From contig JADJFE010000012.1 of NCBI GenBank assembly GCA_016708725.1, positions 1-64,000 of the forward strand: DNA of 64,000 nucleotides, in the 5' to 3' direction. Below the pieces are notes generated by a model that was given only the letters and a program-made list of their open reading frames with translations, had not been told where the DNA came from and did no database searches. Shown here piece by piece: positions 27,969 to 37,876 of the stretch; within the stretch, counting starts at the first letter, position 1, and every line of letters starts with the position of its first letter. The position numbers and the translations under genes are program-made. This stretch comes from Candidatus Aalborgicola bjergmarkensis (GTDB taxonomy: Bacteria; Pseudomonadota; Gammaproteobacteria; Burkholderiales; Burkholderiaceae_C).

Positions 27969-28469
27969 TCACAGCTCCGTCACTTTAGCGTGGGGTGCGG
28001 TCTGGCGCACTTTGTCGATGATTTTTTCGGCTACCTTGTCGAACTTGTCTGCCTTGTTACGTTCGATCTTGTCGGCCTTGCGCGCGTTGGTTGGAAACTT
28101 GTCGCGTTCCAACACAAGCACTTGGCCATTGTTCGCCTGAACCCGCAATGCTCCCTTGGCACGCGACAACACCACGCCTTTGACGTTGCCATAGTAGATG
28201 ATCTGCTGACCGCACAGCAGGTAGCGCGGCCCCAGTTGCAGGGTGCGGGTGCGGGGTGCCGATAGCCAGGCCAGCGCCGCTACGAGCGCCAGTACGATAC
28301 CCGTGATGTGGTACTCGGGTGCCAGCAGTACCAGCGTGAGGAGGTACTCGGCTGCCAGCAGTGCCAGCGCCAGCACCAGACAGATGCGGATAAACCAAAG
28401 CCTTTGTACACCGAGCGCGGGCCGGTCGGCATGCTGGTATCTGAAAGTGGCGAACACGGTTGGCGTCAT
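27969..28469 (-). CDS. Small membrane protein of the radical SAM operon
   Basis: A 166-residue protein with two hydrophobic segments close together (about residues 25-45, FIRICLVLALALLAAEYLL, and 52-70, HITGIVLALVAALAWL). A cytoplasmic PH-like or beta-rich part follows (LQLGPRYLLCGQQIIYYGNVKGVVL), then a Lys/Arg/Asp-rich C-terminus (KADKIERNKADKFDKVAEKI). The family is not recognised. As first gene of the operon and translationally coupled to the radical SAM enzyme, it may anchor the enzyme or help export the product; this is inference. A start at ATG 28469 has AAAGAGAG upstream. Confidence 0.65.
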   Translation of the reverse strand: MTPTVFATFRYQHADRPALGVQRLWFIRICLVLALALLAAEYLLTLVLLAPEYHITGIVLALVAALAWLSAPRTRTLQLGPRYLLCGQQIIYYGNVKGVVLSRAKGALRVQANNGQVLVLERDKFPTNARKADKIERNKADKFDKVAEKIIDKVRQTAPHAKVTEL

Positions 28470-28578
28470 GGTTGGCTCTCTTTAGCAGAAATATTTTCTC
28501 CAATTGTGCCGCTGATGCCACCGATGCGAAAGAGGCCTATGCGGTTTCATAGAATCGGGGATTCCTCAGACCCTTGCC

Positions 28579-29707
28579 ATGTTTAGTTTCTTCAAGAAAA
28601 AACCCCCTACACCCCAAGCTCCAAACCCTGCCGTCGAGATTCCGACTACGGTCACATCGGCATTGCCCGTCGCAGACGCTGCACCCAAGCCCCCAATGCC
28701 CACGGGTGGCTCATTGATCGGCAGCGCACTGGTCATACCGATTGCCATCCCCGAACCCGGTGCGATTGCGCCGGAGCGGCAGAAATGGGTGGATAAACTG
28801 CGTCTGAGCCTGGGGAAAACCGCCAGCAGCATCTCGGTGGTGTTTGGTGGCTCATTGATTGACGAGGCGCTGTACGAAAACCTGGAAGATGCCTTGCTGA
28901 TGGCCGACGCGGGTGTGCCCGCAACCCAGTATCTGCTCGCCGAACTGCGCCGCAAAGTCAATGACAGCGGCATCACCCATCCCGTAGCCTTGAAGAACGT
29001 GCTGGTGGCGCTAGTGACGCAAATGCTGCAACCCTTGCAAAAATCTCTGGTCATCGGCCAGTACAAACCAACGGTGATCATGGTGGCCGGAGTGAATGGT
29101 GCGGGCAAGACCACTTCCATTGGCAAACTGACGCACCATCTGTCCACCAGCGGTGCCAGTGTCCTTCTGGCAGCGGCGGACACCTTCCGTGCCGCCGCAC
29201 GCGAGCAACTCAGTATCTGGGCTGACCGCAATACCGTGGAAATCATCAGCCAGCAAGGCGGCGACCCGGCTGCCGTGAGCTTTGATGCCGTGAGTGCAGG
29301 CCGGGCGCGCGGCAAGGACGTGGTGCTGATCGACACTGCGGGAAGGCTGCCGACCCAGTTGCACCTGATGGAAGAGCTGAAAAAAATCAAGCGTGTCATT
29401 CAGAAAACTGGCGATGGCGGTAGCACAGAAACTGGCGTCACGCCGAACTTGCCTCCGCACGAGATTTTGCTGGTGATCGACGGCAATACCGGGACAGAAC
29501 GCCGTCGCCCAGGTCAAGAGCTTTGACGATGCACTGGGCCTGACGGGTTTGATCGTCACCAAGCTTGACGGCACAGCCAAGGGCGGCGTGCTGGCAGCCA
29601 TCGCGCGCGAGCGGCCCATTCCCGTCTATTTCATCGGTGTCGGGGAAAAACTCGAAGAGCTGGAAACCTTCAACGCACGCGAATTTGCATTGGCCTTGCT
29701 TGGGTGA
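28579..29707 (+). pseudogene. ftsY: Signal recognition particle receptor FtsY, one-base frameshift in the sequence
   Basis: FtsY is the membrane-side GTPase that receives ribosome-SRP complexes and docks them at SecYEG. The N-terminal leader MFSFFKKK and a Pro/Ala-rich A region precede the NG domain. P-loop GVNGAGKTTSIGKL, DTFRAAAREQL and DTAGR are present. At 29494 an extra A in GGGACAG shifts the frame. The direct reading ends at 29526 as 315 residues, without the TKLD and closing GTPase motifs. Dropping that base restores VAQVKSFDDALGLTGLIVTKLDGTAKGG and GVGEKLEELETF to a stop at 29707, giving 375 residues, normal for the family. ftsY is generally essential, so a sequencing or assembly error is the first explanation, and the real gene is probably intact. 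Alternatives are a second copy elsewhere or translational frameshifting. Confidence 0.9.
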
Positions 29708-29735
29708 GAGTTTTGTGCGTGCCATTGCTATTTTT

Positions 29736-29790
29736 TTGCGAGCTGTTATCGCATATTCCATGAGGGATACAGCCAGATTTGGCATGTAAA
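29736..29790 (+). repeat. Dispersed extragenic palindromic element, copy 3
   Basis: It reads GCGAGCTGTTATCGCATATT, then CCATGAGGGATACAGCCAGA and TTTGGCATGTAAA. The arms AGCTGTTATC and GATACAGC can pair. It lies about 30 bp after the end of ftsY and may serve as its transcript end. Confidence 0.7.
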
Positions 29791-29864
29791 CAGCATCCCG
29801 TCAGTCAGAATCGTACGGGGCATGCACCACGATAGGCTGCAGCGGTTGGCAGTGACGACGTTGA

Positions 29865-30485
29865 CTACCGTGTGATCAACTTACCAGCGGCTTTGGCTGC
29901 TTGAACTGCGTTATGGTTGGCTGTCAGGACAACAATCCCCGGTACGGTCAGAAAATCTTTGTCGTCCGTGATGATGTGCTTGATCCCATTGATACGCATG
30001 GCTTCGACAGTGATGAGGTCGTAACCATCCAAACTGACTTGATCAAACAATACTGCGCTGGCGGCAATGCTTGTGGCATCAAGAGGGATAGCTGCTATAC
30101 CTGCCATTGCGGTCACTTGCCCCCAGGCAAGAGACACTTCAAGAGCAACGTCTTGCCTCTCTTGGGGGTAGTCGTGCCGAAAATCTTTGACAGAGACCGC
30201 AAAACCTTGTTTCGCTTCAAAAAACTTGTGTTCGTCGGATTCAATTCGGTGCGCAAGCTCGGCAAAAACCGTTCCACAGCAAACCAATCTTGCACGCACC
30301 ATACGAGCGCTTTTGATGTAATTCGGGTAAAACTTGGTCTGGTAATAAGCCGGTGGCTTGGCTACCTGGCTGGCACGCTGATACGTCAGCCAATACCAAA
30401 CATTGGTATCAACAGCAAAAACATCATTGGATTTGGGCGAGTCTGCCCGCAGATCAACAACCTCGGCGCGAGCCACCAGTGGCAT
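29865..30485 (-). CDS. PIN-domain protein, putative toxin of a PIN/DUF4325 pair
   Basis: A 206-residue protein with PIN nuclease features. The first acidic motif is VFAVDTNVWYWLTY. A central Glu lies in TVFAELAHRIE. The late motif LDGYDLITVEAMRINGIKHIITDDKDFLTVPGI carries the Asp pair expected for metal binding. PIN toxins are Mg-dependent RNases. It is longer than classical VapC (about 130 residues), with inserts between the motifs. The start ATG overlaps the upstream DUF4325 gene's stop by one base (TGATG), so the pair is translationally coupled, as in toxin-antitoxin operons. RNase activity and toxicity are inference. Confidence 0.7.
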   Translation of the reverse strand: MPLVARAEVVDLRADSPKSNDVFAVDTNVWYWLTYQRASQVAKPPAYYQTKFYPNYIKSARMVRARLVCCGTVFAELAHRIESDEHKFFEAKQGFAVSVKDFRHDYPQERQDVALEVSLAWGQVTAMAGIAAIPLDATSIAASAVLFDQVSLDGYDLITVEAMRINGIKHIITDDKDFLTVPGIVVLTANHNAVQAAKAAGKLITR

Positions 30486-30835
30486 CAGGCAGCGACAGCG
30501 TTATCGTGAACGATACGGTCAATCGCGTTTCGCTGCTCAATGGATGCAGCGTAATAATCCTTAGCGTTTTCAATCACGCGGCGCAGAACTCGGGAACCGA
30601 AGTCCGACAAATGGCTAAATTTCAGCTGGGTATTGAGAGTGTCAGCCGTTAAATCGCCCAATAGGCGGCCAATTCCAGCATTAAAAAATGGCGTTGCGAA
30701 GACCTGCACGCCATCAAAATTCAGTTCGACAATCTCGCCCTTAGTCAGCGGGTCATGAATAAAAGCATAAACGGCATCACCGTCATCCAGTGTCATTGCG
30801 TTCTCGCCGACCAAATCCTTAACATTGACCTGCAT
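30485..30835 (-). CDS. STAS-like DUF4325 protein, putative partner of the PIN protein
   Basis: A 116-residue protein. Start ATG 30835 is preceded by GGGGA; a longer frame upstream to 31009 has no family support. The sequence fits DUF4325/STAS-like proteins: IHDPLTKGEIVELNFDGVQVFATPFFNAGIGRLL, with the typical conserved Phe/Asn in the helix after the strand. It ends in a helical tail (VLRRVIENAKDYYAASIEQ). STAS-like folds usually mediate protein-protein contacts. Being first in a two-gene operon with a PIN protein suggests an antitoxin or regulator. It has no DNA-binding motif that I can see. Confidence 0.7.
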   Translation of the reverse strand: MQVNVKDLVGENAMTLDDGDAVYAFIHDPLTKGEIVELNFDGVQVFATPFFNAGIGRLLGDLTADTLNTQLKFSHLSDFGSRVLRRVIENAKDYYAASIEQRNAIDRIVHDNAVAA

Positions 30836-31030
30836 GATGATTTCCCCGTCAAAAAAATGGAGCTGTAGTTGCTTCGTTGGACAACATGTGTAGTGCTTGT
30901 CGTCACATATTAGCCGAATCTGCACAAGTGGTACCCTCAAAGAATGCTCGAAATTCTGGTGCGTTTCATACAGCCATCGTGACTCTAGGCAAGCATCAGA
31001 CCCATCCAAGTAAAAATTTTACTTTTATTT

Positions 31031-31085
31031 TAATAGCTGCTTGCGCACGTTCTATGATGGCTGCAGCCAGATTTGGCATATAAAA
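31031..31085 (+). repeat. Dispersed extragenic palindromic element, copy 4
   Basis: It reads TAATAGCTGCTTGCGCACGT, then TCTATGATGGCTGCAGCCAG and ATTTGGCATATAAAA. Its last 15 bases match copy 3 (AGATTTGGCAT, TAAA), showing that the repeated unit extends beyond the palindrome. Confidence 0.7.
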
Positions 31086-31350
31086 TACACCGGGTAACGT
31101 CCTACCTCCCCTTGGTTTTTTAGGAATTTCATGCCTCTCGCCCTGAAACAATTTTTAGCGTTAAACGGGATTGATTTGCTGAACTGAGGGTGGCCACGAT
31201 GCATCCATCTCAATCCCGTACACATCGCAGTAAGCCATTTATTGGCTGGATATTCGCCTGTTTATCATTTGGTAGCGCGCAGCTTGCTGAAACTAGACTG
31301 TGGCCTTGAAGAAATGTCTGTCCACAAGAATGAAAGGGTGCCAAAAAATC

Positions 31351-31998
31351 ATGCCAGATCGTTTTGTGCGCCGCCTGCTGGCGCCTTTGCTTATGATCCT
31401 GGGCCTTTTCGCATTGCCTGCCCAATGGGCATTCGCTGCCTACAGTTACAAAATCACGGTTGCCGTCAGTTATCCCAAGGGATCGGCGGCAGCAAGCATG
31501 GGAACGTCCAGACCAACCAACACCAAGACAACGCCTTGCTCAACGGCTACGCCAGACCAGGTATCTGTGACCTTGACGTTCGATGCCGGAAAACTGGTTG
31601 CCGACCGACGCGATGTGTACGTGGTATTGAAGTCGCCAGACAACAAACTCTATACCCTGTCAAAAAGTGGCTTTGGCAGTGCGCCCACCATTACCGCACA
31701 AGCCGATCTGGCCACATTGACCGGCGCCAAAGCCGACGCCACCAGTATTTACCTTCCGGTTTCCGCCAATCTGGGCCAGGGTTCGCAAACCGAGATCATT
31801 TTTGGTGGTTTTTTGAATATGGAAACCATCCTCACCGGAACCTGGCAAATCACCGGAATCGTTGCGGATGCAAGTGCTGCGGCCTTTGATTTTGAAAAAC
31901 CCGACAGTTGGGCCGCATGGGACGTGGCCACCCTGGTGGTGGGTATGCCATGGACGGGTGTGACCAGCAACCAGACCTGTGCCAGCGCCATTCCGTAA
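31351..31998 (+). CDS. Secreted hypothetical protein
   Basis: A 215-residue protein with a clear signal peptide (MPDRFVRRLLAPLLMILGLF, cleavage after AFA). The mature part is Thr/Ser/Ala-rich and beta-strand-like (VSVTLTFDAGKLVADRRDVY, TEIIFGGFLNMETILTGTW). It has two widely spaced cysteines (TTPCSTAT, NQTCASAIP) that could form a disulfide. The pattern resembles small periplasmic or pilus-associated proteins, but no family is recognised. Start: ATG 31351 gives a classical signal peptide; ATG 31330 and GTG 31300 are in frame upstream. The region before it (31086-31350) holds only a short possible frame (31200-31310) with no family resemblance. Confidence 0.6.
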   Translation: MPDRFVRRLLAPLLMILGLFALPAQWAFAAYSYKITVAVSYPKGSAAASMGTSRPTNTKTTPCSTATPDQVSVTLTFDAGKLVADRRDVYVVLKSPDNKLYTLSKSGFGSAPTITAQADLATLTGAKADATSIYLPVSANLGQGSQTEIIFGGFLNMETILTGTWQITGIVADASAAAFDFEKPDSWAAWDVATLVVGMPWTGVTSNQTCASAIP

Positions 31999-32002
31999 CC
32001 GC

Positions 32003-32431
32003 TCACCAGGTTTGTTGATCCCATGGATTCACCAGTATTACCGGTGCACTGGCAAAATCGCGGACATTGCGCGTCACCAGTTCCAGACCATGCTCCAGTG
32101 CCGTTGCAGCGATGATGGAATCGAATGCCGCCATCGTTTTACCTCTTGCTTCTGCGCGGGAACACATGTCGGCCCAATAAGAGGCAGTATTGTCGGTAAA
32201 TGGCAGTACCCGCTTGCCAAAATTCAGTTGCAGTTTGCCCAACCACAACGATAAATCCTGCCGACGGCGTGATTGGGGCAATTTGACAATACCGCGCTGC
32301 AATTCGGCCAATGTCATCGCGGAAATGAAGAAGTCGCTCTCGTTTTTTACGCCTATCCATGCCAGAACGCCTGCATGGGGTTGTGGCTTCACCAACTCGG
32401 ACAAAACGCAGGTGTCCAGTAAAAATCTCAT
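32003..32431 (-). CDS. vapC: VapC-family PIN toxin
   Basis: A 142-residue PIN RNase toxin. It has FLLDTCVLSELVKP (first Asp), FISAMTLAELQRGI (Glu), TMAAFDSIIAATALEHGL (third acidic residue) and LVTRNVRDF (fourth). VapC toxins cleave RNA, often initiator tRNA or rRNA, and are neutralised by the cognate antitoxin. The start overlaps the end of the Phd/YefM-type antitoxin gene by four bases. It is convergent with the secreted-protein gene, with a 4-bp gap. Confidence 0.9.
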   Translation of the reverse strand: MRFLLDTCVLSELVKPQPHAGVLAWIGVKNESDFFISAMTLAELQRGIVKLPQSRRRQDLSLWLGKLQLNFGKRVLPFTDNTASYWADMCSRAEARGKTMAAFDSIIAATALEHGLELVTRNVRDFASAPVILVNPWDQQTW

Positions 32432-32670
32432 AGATCAACCGGGCGGATAGCTTCTGCGCGGCGATCAATATCCAGCGGCTCGCCCCGTGGCGCATTCAGC
32501 AGCAGGTCACGTAGCGCAGTGGCACCTGTCAACTGCTGGTAGTCCAGGGCCGACAATAGCACCACGGCATCGCTGCCATGTCGGGTCACCATTTGCGGCC
32601 CCTGCGTGAGGGTCATTTCCACCAACTCACCAAAACGACTTTTGGCTTCCTGAAGTTGCCATGTCTGCAT
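32428..32670 (-). CDS. Phd/YefM-type antitoxin
   Basis: An 80-residue antitoxin. The N-terminal DNA-binding and dimerisation part is MQTWQLQEAKSRFGELVEM with TRHGSDAVVLLSALDYQQL, typical of Phd/YefM. The C-terminal tail, rich in Leu, Arg and Asp, is expected to wrap the VapC toxin. Such proteins also repress their own promoter, probably within 32671-32720. It lies directly upstream of and overlaps vapC. Confidence 0.9.
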   Translation of the reverse strand: MQTWQLQEAKSRFGELVEMTLTQGPQMVTRHGSDAVVLLSALDYQQLTGATALRDLLLNAPRGEPLDIDRRAEAIRPVDL

Positions 32671-32798
32671 GGAATACCTCCTGATTTGATCCAGTTTTGT
32701 CTGGTTAGTGTAAGCAATAATGGAAAATATGCCATTTCAGCCTGCAAGGTCCGCCAGACGTGCGCAAGCAGCTACCTTTTCCATTGTGACTTCCGTCG

Positions 32799-35711
<2,913 letters not shown>

Positions 35712-35812
35712 GGCGGCATCTGAGTTGGGACAGTAAGACCGGCATGATAGTAACGGGAAGCGGGCATTATTGTTTTGAGCGCGGCGCCAAAAAGTCAGTA
35801 GTAGCAATAGGC

Positions 35813-36130
35813 TTAGTGGTAGTCGTCTTCCCATTGGTGCCGGATGGCCAGAATATTGACGGTATCCGCATCTTCAATCTCATACAGCGCAACATAGCCC
35901 GCGCTGCCGTAGGGAATGATCAATTCGCGCAAAAACGGGCTGCTGCCAGCCTTGCGATAAATGAAAGGAGAGCGGCTGAGGTGTCTTTGCACAGCAGTCT
36001 TGATGGCATCAATGGCCTCTTGTGCCGTGTCAAAGTCTTCTTCGGTTTGTGCCCGTTCCAGCAAAAAATCAAACAAACGCAGCAAGTCATCGCGGGCCGC
36101 CGGGGTGTAGCGGACTTCAAAAATCCCCAT
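35813..36130 (-). CDS. ParE/RelE-superfamily toxin
   Basis: A 105-residue protein with the ParE-type pattern: FEVRYTPAARDDLLRLFDFL at the N-terminus, YIYRKAG-like centre (FIYRKAGSSPFLRELIIPY) and the closing strand VNILAIRHQWEDDYH. ParE toxins poison DNA gyrase and RelE toxins cleave mRNA; sequence here favours the ParE side. The start overlaps the stop of the upstream antitoxin-like gene by one base. Its stop lies about 100 bp before the uvrA start. Confidence 0.88.
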   Translation of the reverse strand: MGIFEVRYTPAARDDLLRLFDFLLERAQTEEDFDTAQEAIDAIKTAVQRHLSRSPFIYRKAGSSPFLRELIIPYGSAGYVALYEIEDADTVNILAIRHQWEDDYH

Positions 36131-36408
36131 CAGCCCAGTACCTGCCGACGCCTTGTATCCAGCCGCTGCTGAAGTTCCGCATGCACCGCTTCGGCAGTGT
36201 GGTAGACACCCGTTTGCCTGGCTTCCTGGCCAGCACGCAATCCGCGTGCCAGAAATTCGGCTTGCATGCGGCGACGGGTAATCGTCTCGCGCATTGCGGT
36301 TTCCATCAAACTGGTAAGGGTCTCGCCCTCACGTAGCACACTTTCAGCGTCGGCGCGCAGCAGGGGTTCGACACGCAGTGATGGCAAGGTGGCAGTTTTC
36401 ATGTACAT
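36130..36408 (-). CDS. Antitoxin partner of the ParE-type toxin
   Basis: A 92-residue protein. The N-terminus (TATLPSLRVEPLLRADAESV, then TLTSLMETAMRETITRRRMQ) looks like a ribbon-helix-helix DNA-binding unit of the YlcI/ParD type. The rest is a long helix (EFLARGLRAGQEARQTGVY) that would bind the toxin. Start ATG 36408 or 36402; neither has a strong ribosome site. Its gene order and one-base overlap with the toxin gene support the pairing. Confidence 0.8.
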   Translation of the reverse strand: MYMKTATLPSLRVEPLLRADAESVLREGETLTSLMETAMRETITRRRMQAEFLARGLRAGQEARQTGVYHTAEAVHAELQQRLDTRRRQVLG

Positions 36409-36550
36409 ATTGCGTTGCAGTTGCGACGCAATGAGTGTAGCGCTTTATCCAGTATTGCTTTGAGCGTGGCGCCAAAAAAATCCACACCGTCTTTCGTGGC
36501 TACCCGGACGAATCGTGCACCATTTTTCTCAAGGCCATTGGTGACCCCGC

Positions 36551-36613
36551 AAGTGATGTGGCCGTTGGGTTTTACTCCCTCGCCCCAGCGGGGAGAGGGC
36601 TGGGGAGAGGGGT
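36551..36613 (+). repeat. 63-bp inverted repeat, left arm of a 435-bp element
   Basis: It begins AAGTGATGTGGCCGTTGGGT and ends GGGGAGAGGGGT. Its reverse complement at 36923-36985 differs at one base. The arm contains its own short palindrome (CTCGCCCC, GGGGAGAGG). Confidence 0.85.
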
Positions 36614-36922
36614 GACTTTGCTGCGCCAGCATTCCGTTTTGAGCATGGGAGTGTGTTACGTATGAATCCAGTTCGTCACCCGATTTTCTAGAATTTCATA
36701 TCACCCATGATATTACAAATGCAAAAACCGCGATACAAAACCCTCCTGCAAGCCCTGGTGGCATTTTTTTGGCCATAAATCAGGCATCAAATCAGCCTAT
36801 AGCTTGCGTGGGTTGTGCGGGAGTAGCTATCAATAATGCAGTAAAAAAACCCAGCCCACAGCACCACAGAACATCCAGAGAGCCGCACCATGACAAGTCA
36901 TATCGCCTCGTTTACAAGCCGG
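36614..36922. other. Interior of the inverted-repeat element, no gene
   Basis: About 310 bp with no convincing coding region or transposase. A weak copy of the dispersed palindrome (AGCCTATAGCTTGCGTGGGT onward, about 36795-36835) lies inside. The whole 36551-36985 unit could be a small non-autonomous mobile element or a foldback. Confidence 0.5.
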
Positions 36923-36985
36923 ACCCCTCTCCCCAACCCTCTCCCCGCTGGGGCGAGGGAGTAAAACCCAACGGCCACATCACTT
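36923..36985 (-). repeat. 63-bp inverted repeat, right arm of a 435-bp element
   Basis: It matches 36551-36613 in reverse complement with a single mismatch (GGGTTGGGG in place of GGGCTGGGG). It lies 120 bp upstream of the PstS-like gene and could influence its expression. Confidence 0.85.
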
Positions 36986-37105
36986 TGTATCGCACCCTAT
37001 GGAAAAGGCTGCATGGCATTGGTTACTGATTTTTTCGTCATAATGGTCCTGGAAAATTTTCTTGCGCATTTTTTAACCACCCTACTATTTCAAGGAGACA
37101 ACCCG

Positions 37106-37852
37106 ATGAAGATGCAATTTACGACAACCGCTACCGCCCTCGCCTTGGCCGCGTTCATGGGAACGGCAATGGCAGATACGGTAAAAATTTCCGGTGCCTC
37201 CACGGTTTTCAATGTCGTGGTGCAAGGCGCCAAGGCTGCCGTGGAAAAAAACACCGGCCACACCGTGCAAGTGCTGGCGAACAACACGGGCAAGGGACTG
37301 GTTGATCTGGTGGACGGCGCTAGCGACGCCGCCATGGTGTCTGAACCGCTGGACATCGCCGTGGAAGCCGCCGCCGTTGCCGGGAAGAAGGTCGATCCCA
37401 AGACATTGACCGTTTTTGAACTGAAAAAAGACGAAATCGTTTTCGTCGTCAACCCGGCCAATACGGTCAGCAAACTGAGCTGGGAGCAGATCAAGGACAT
37501 CCACACCGGCAAGATCACAAACTGGAAAGACGTGGGCGGTAAAGACCTGCCCATCGTGGTGTATGCGGATTCCGTGACCGGCGGCACGCGCGCCATGATC
37601 CACCGCATCGTGCTTGGCGGAGCGGATTTCGGCACTGGGGTCAAATCGCAAAGCTCGGTCAAGCGCGCTGCCGAAATGGTTGGCACCGACCCTGCGGGCA
37701 TTGCCGGTGTCGGCAAGGGTTTTGTTGAAGCTGGCAAAGGCAAAGTTCTGGAGACGAAAAAGCTGGAACGTCCGCTGTCACTGGTAACGCTGGGGCAACC
37801 CAAACCAGCTGTCAAGGCGGTGATCGACGCCTTCATCAAAGAAGCCAAGTAG
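37106..37852 (+). CDS. PstS-like periplasmic phosphate/anion-binding protein
   Basis: A 248-residue periplasmic binding protein with a signal peptide ending GTAMA|DTVKI. The PBP-like-2 features are ISGASTVFNVVVQGA near the N-terminus, NNTGKGLVDLVDGASDAAMVS, IFTGKITNW-like IHTGKITNWKDVGGKDLP, and the loop DSVTGGTRAMIHR. These match PstS-type proteins that bind phosphate or similar oxyanions. No pstCAB transporter genes are near. A chemoreceptor gene begins 24 bp downstream, so this protein may serve sensing rather than uptake. Start ATG 37106 follows CAAGGAGACA; the frame upstream (from 37013) has no signal-like sequence. Confidence 0.85.
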   Translation: MKMQFTTTATALALAAFMGTAMADTVKISGASTVFNVVVQGAKAAVEKNTGHTVQVLANNTGKGLVDLVDGASDAAMVSEPLDIAVEAAAVAGKKVDPKTLTVFELKKDEIVFVVNPANTVSKLSWEQIKDIHTGKITNWKDVGGKDLPIVVYADSVTGGTRAMIHRIVLGGADFGTGVKSQSSVKRAAEMVGTDPAGIAGVGKGFVEAGKGKVLETKKLERPLSLVTLGQPKPAVKAVIDAFIKEAK

Positions 37853-37876
37853 TATTTATTGAAGGGGGCATGCATC

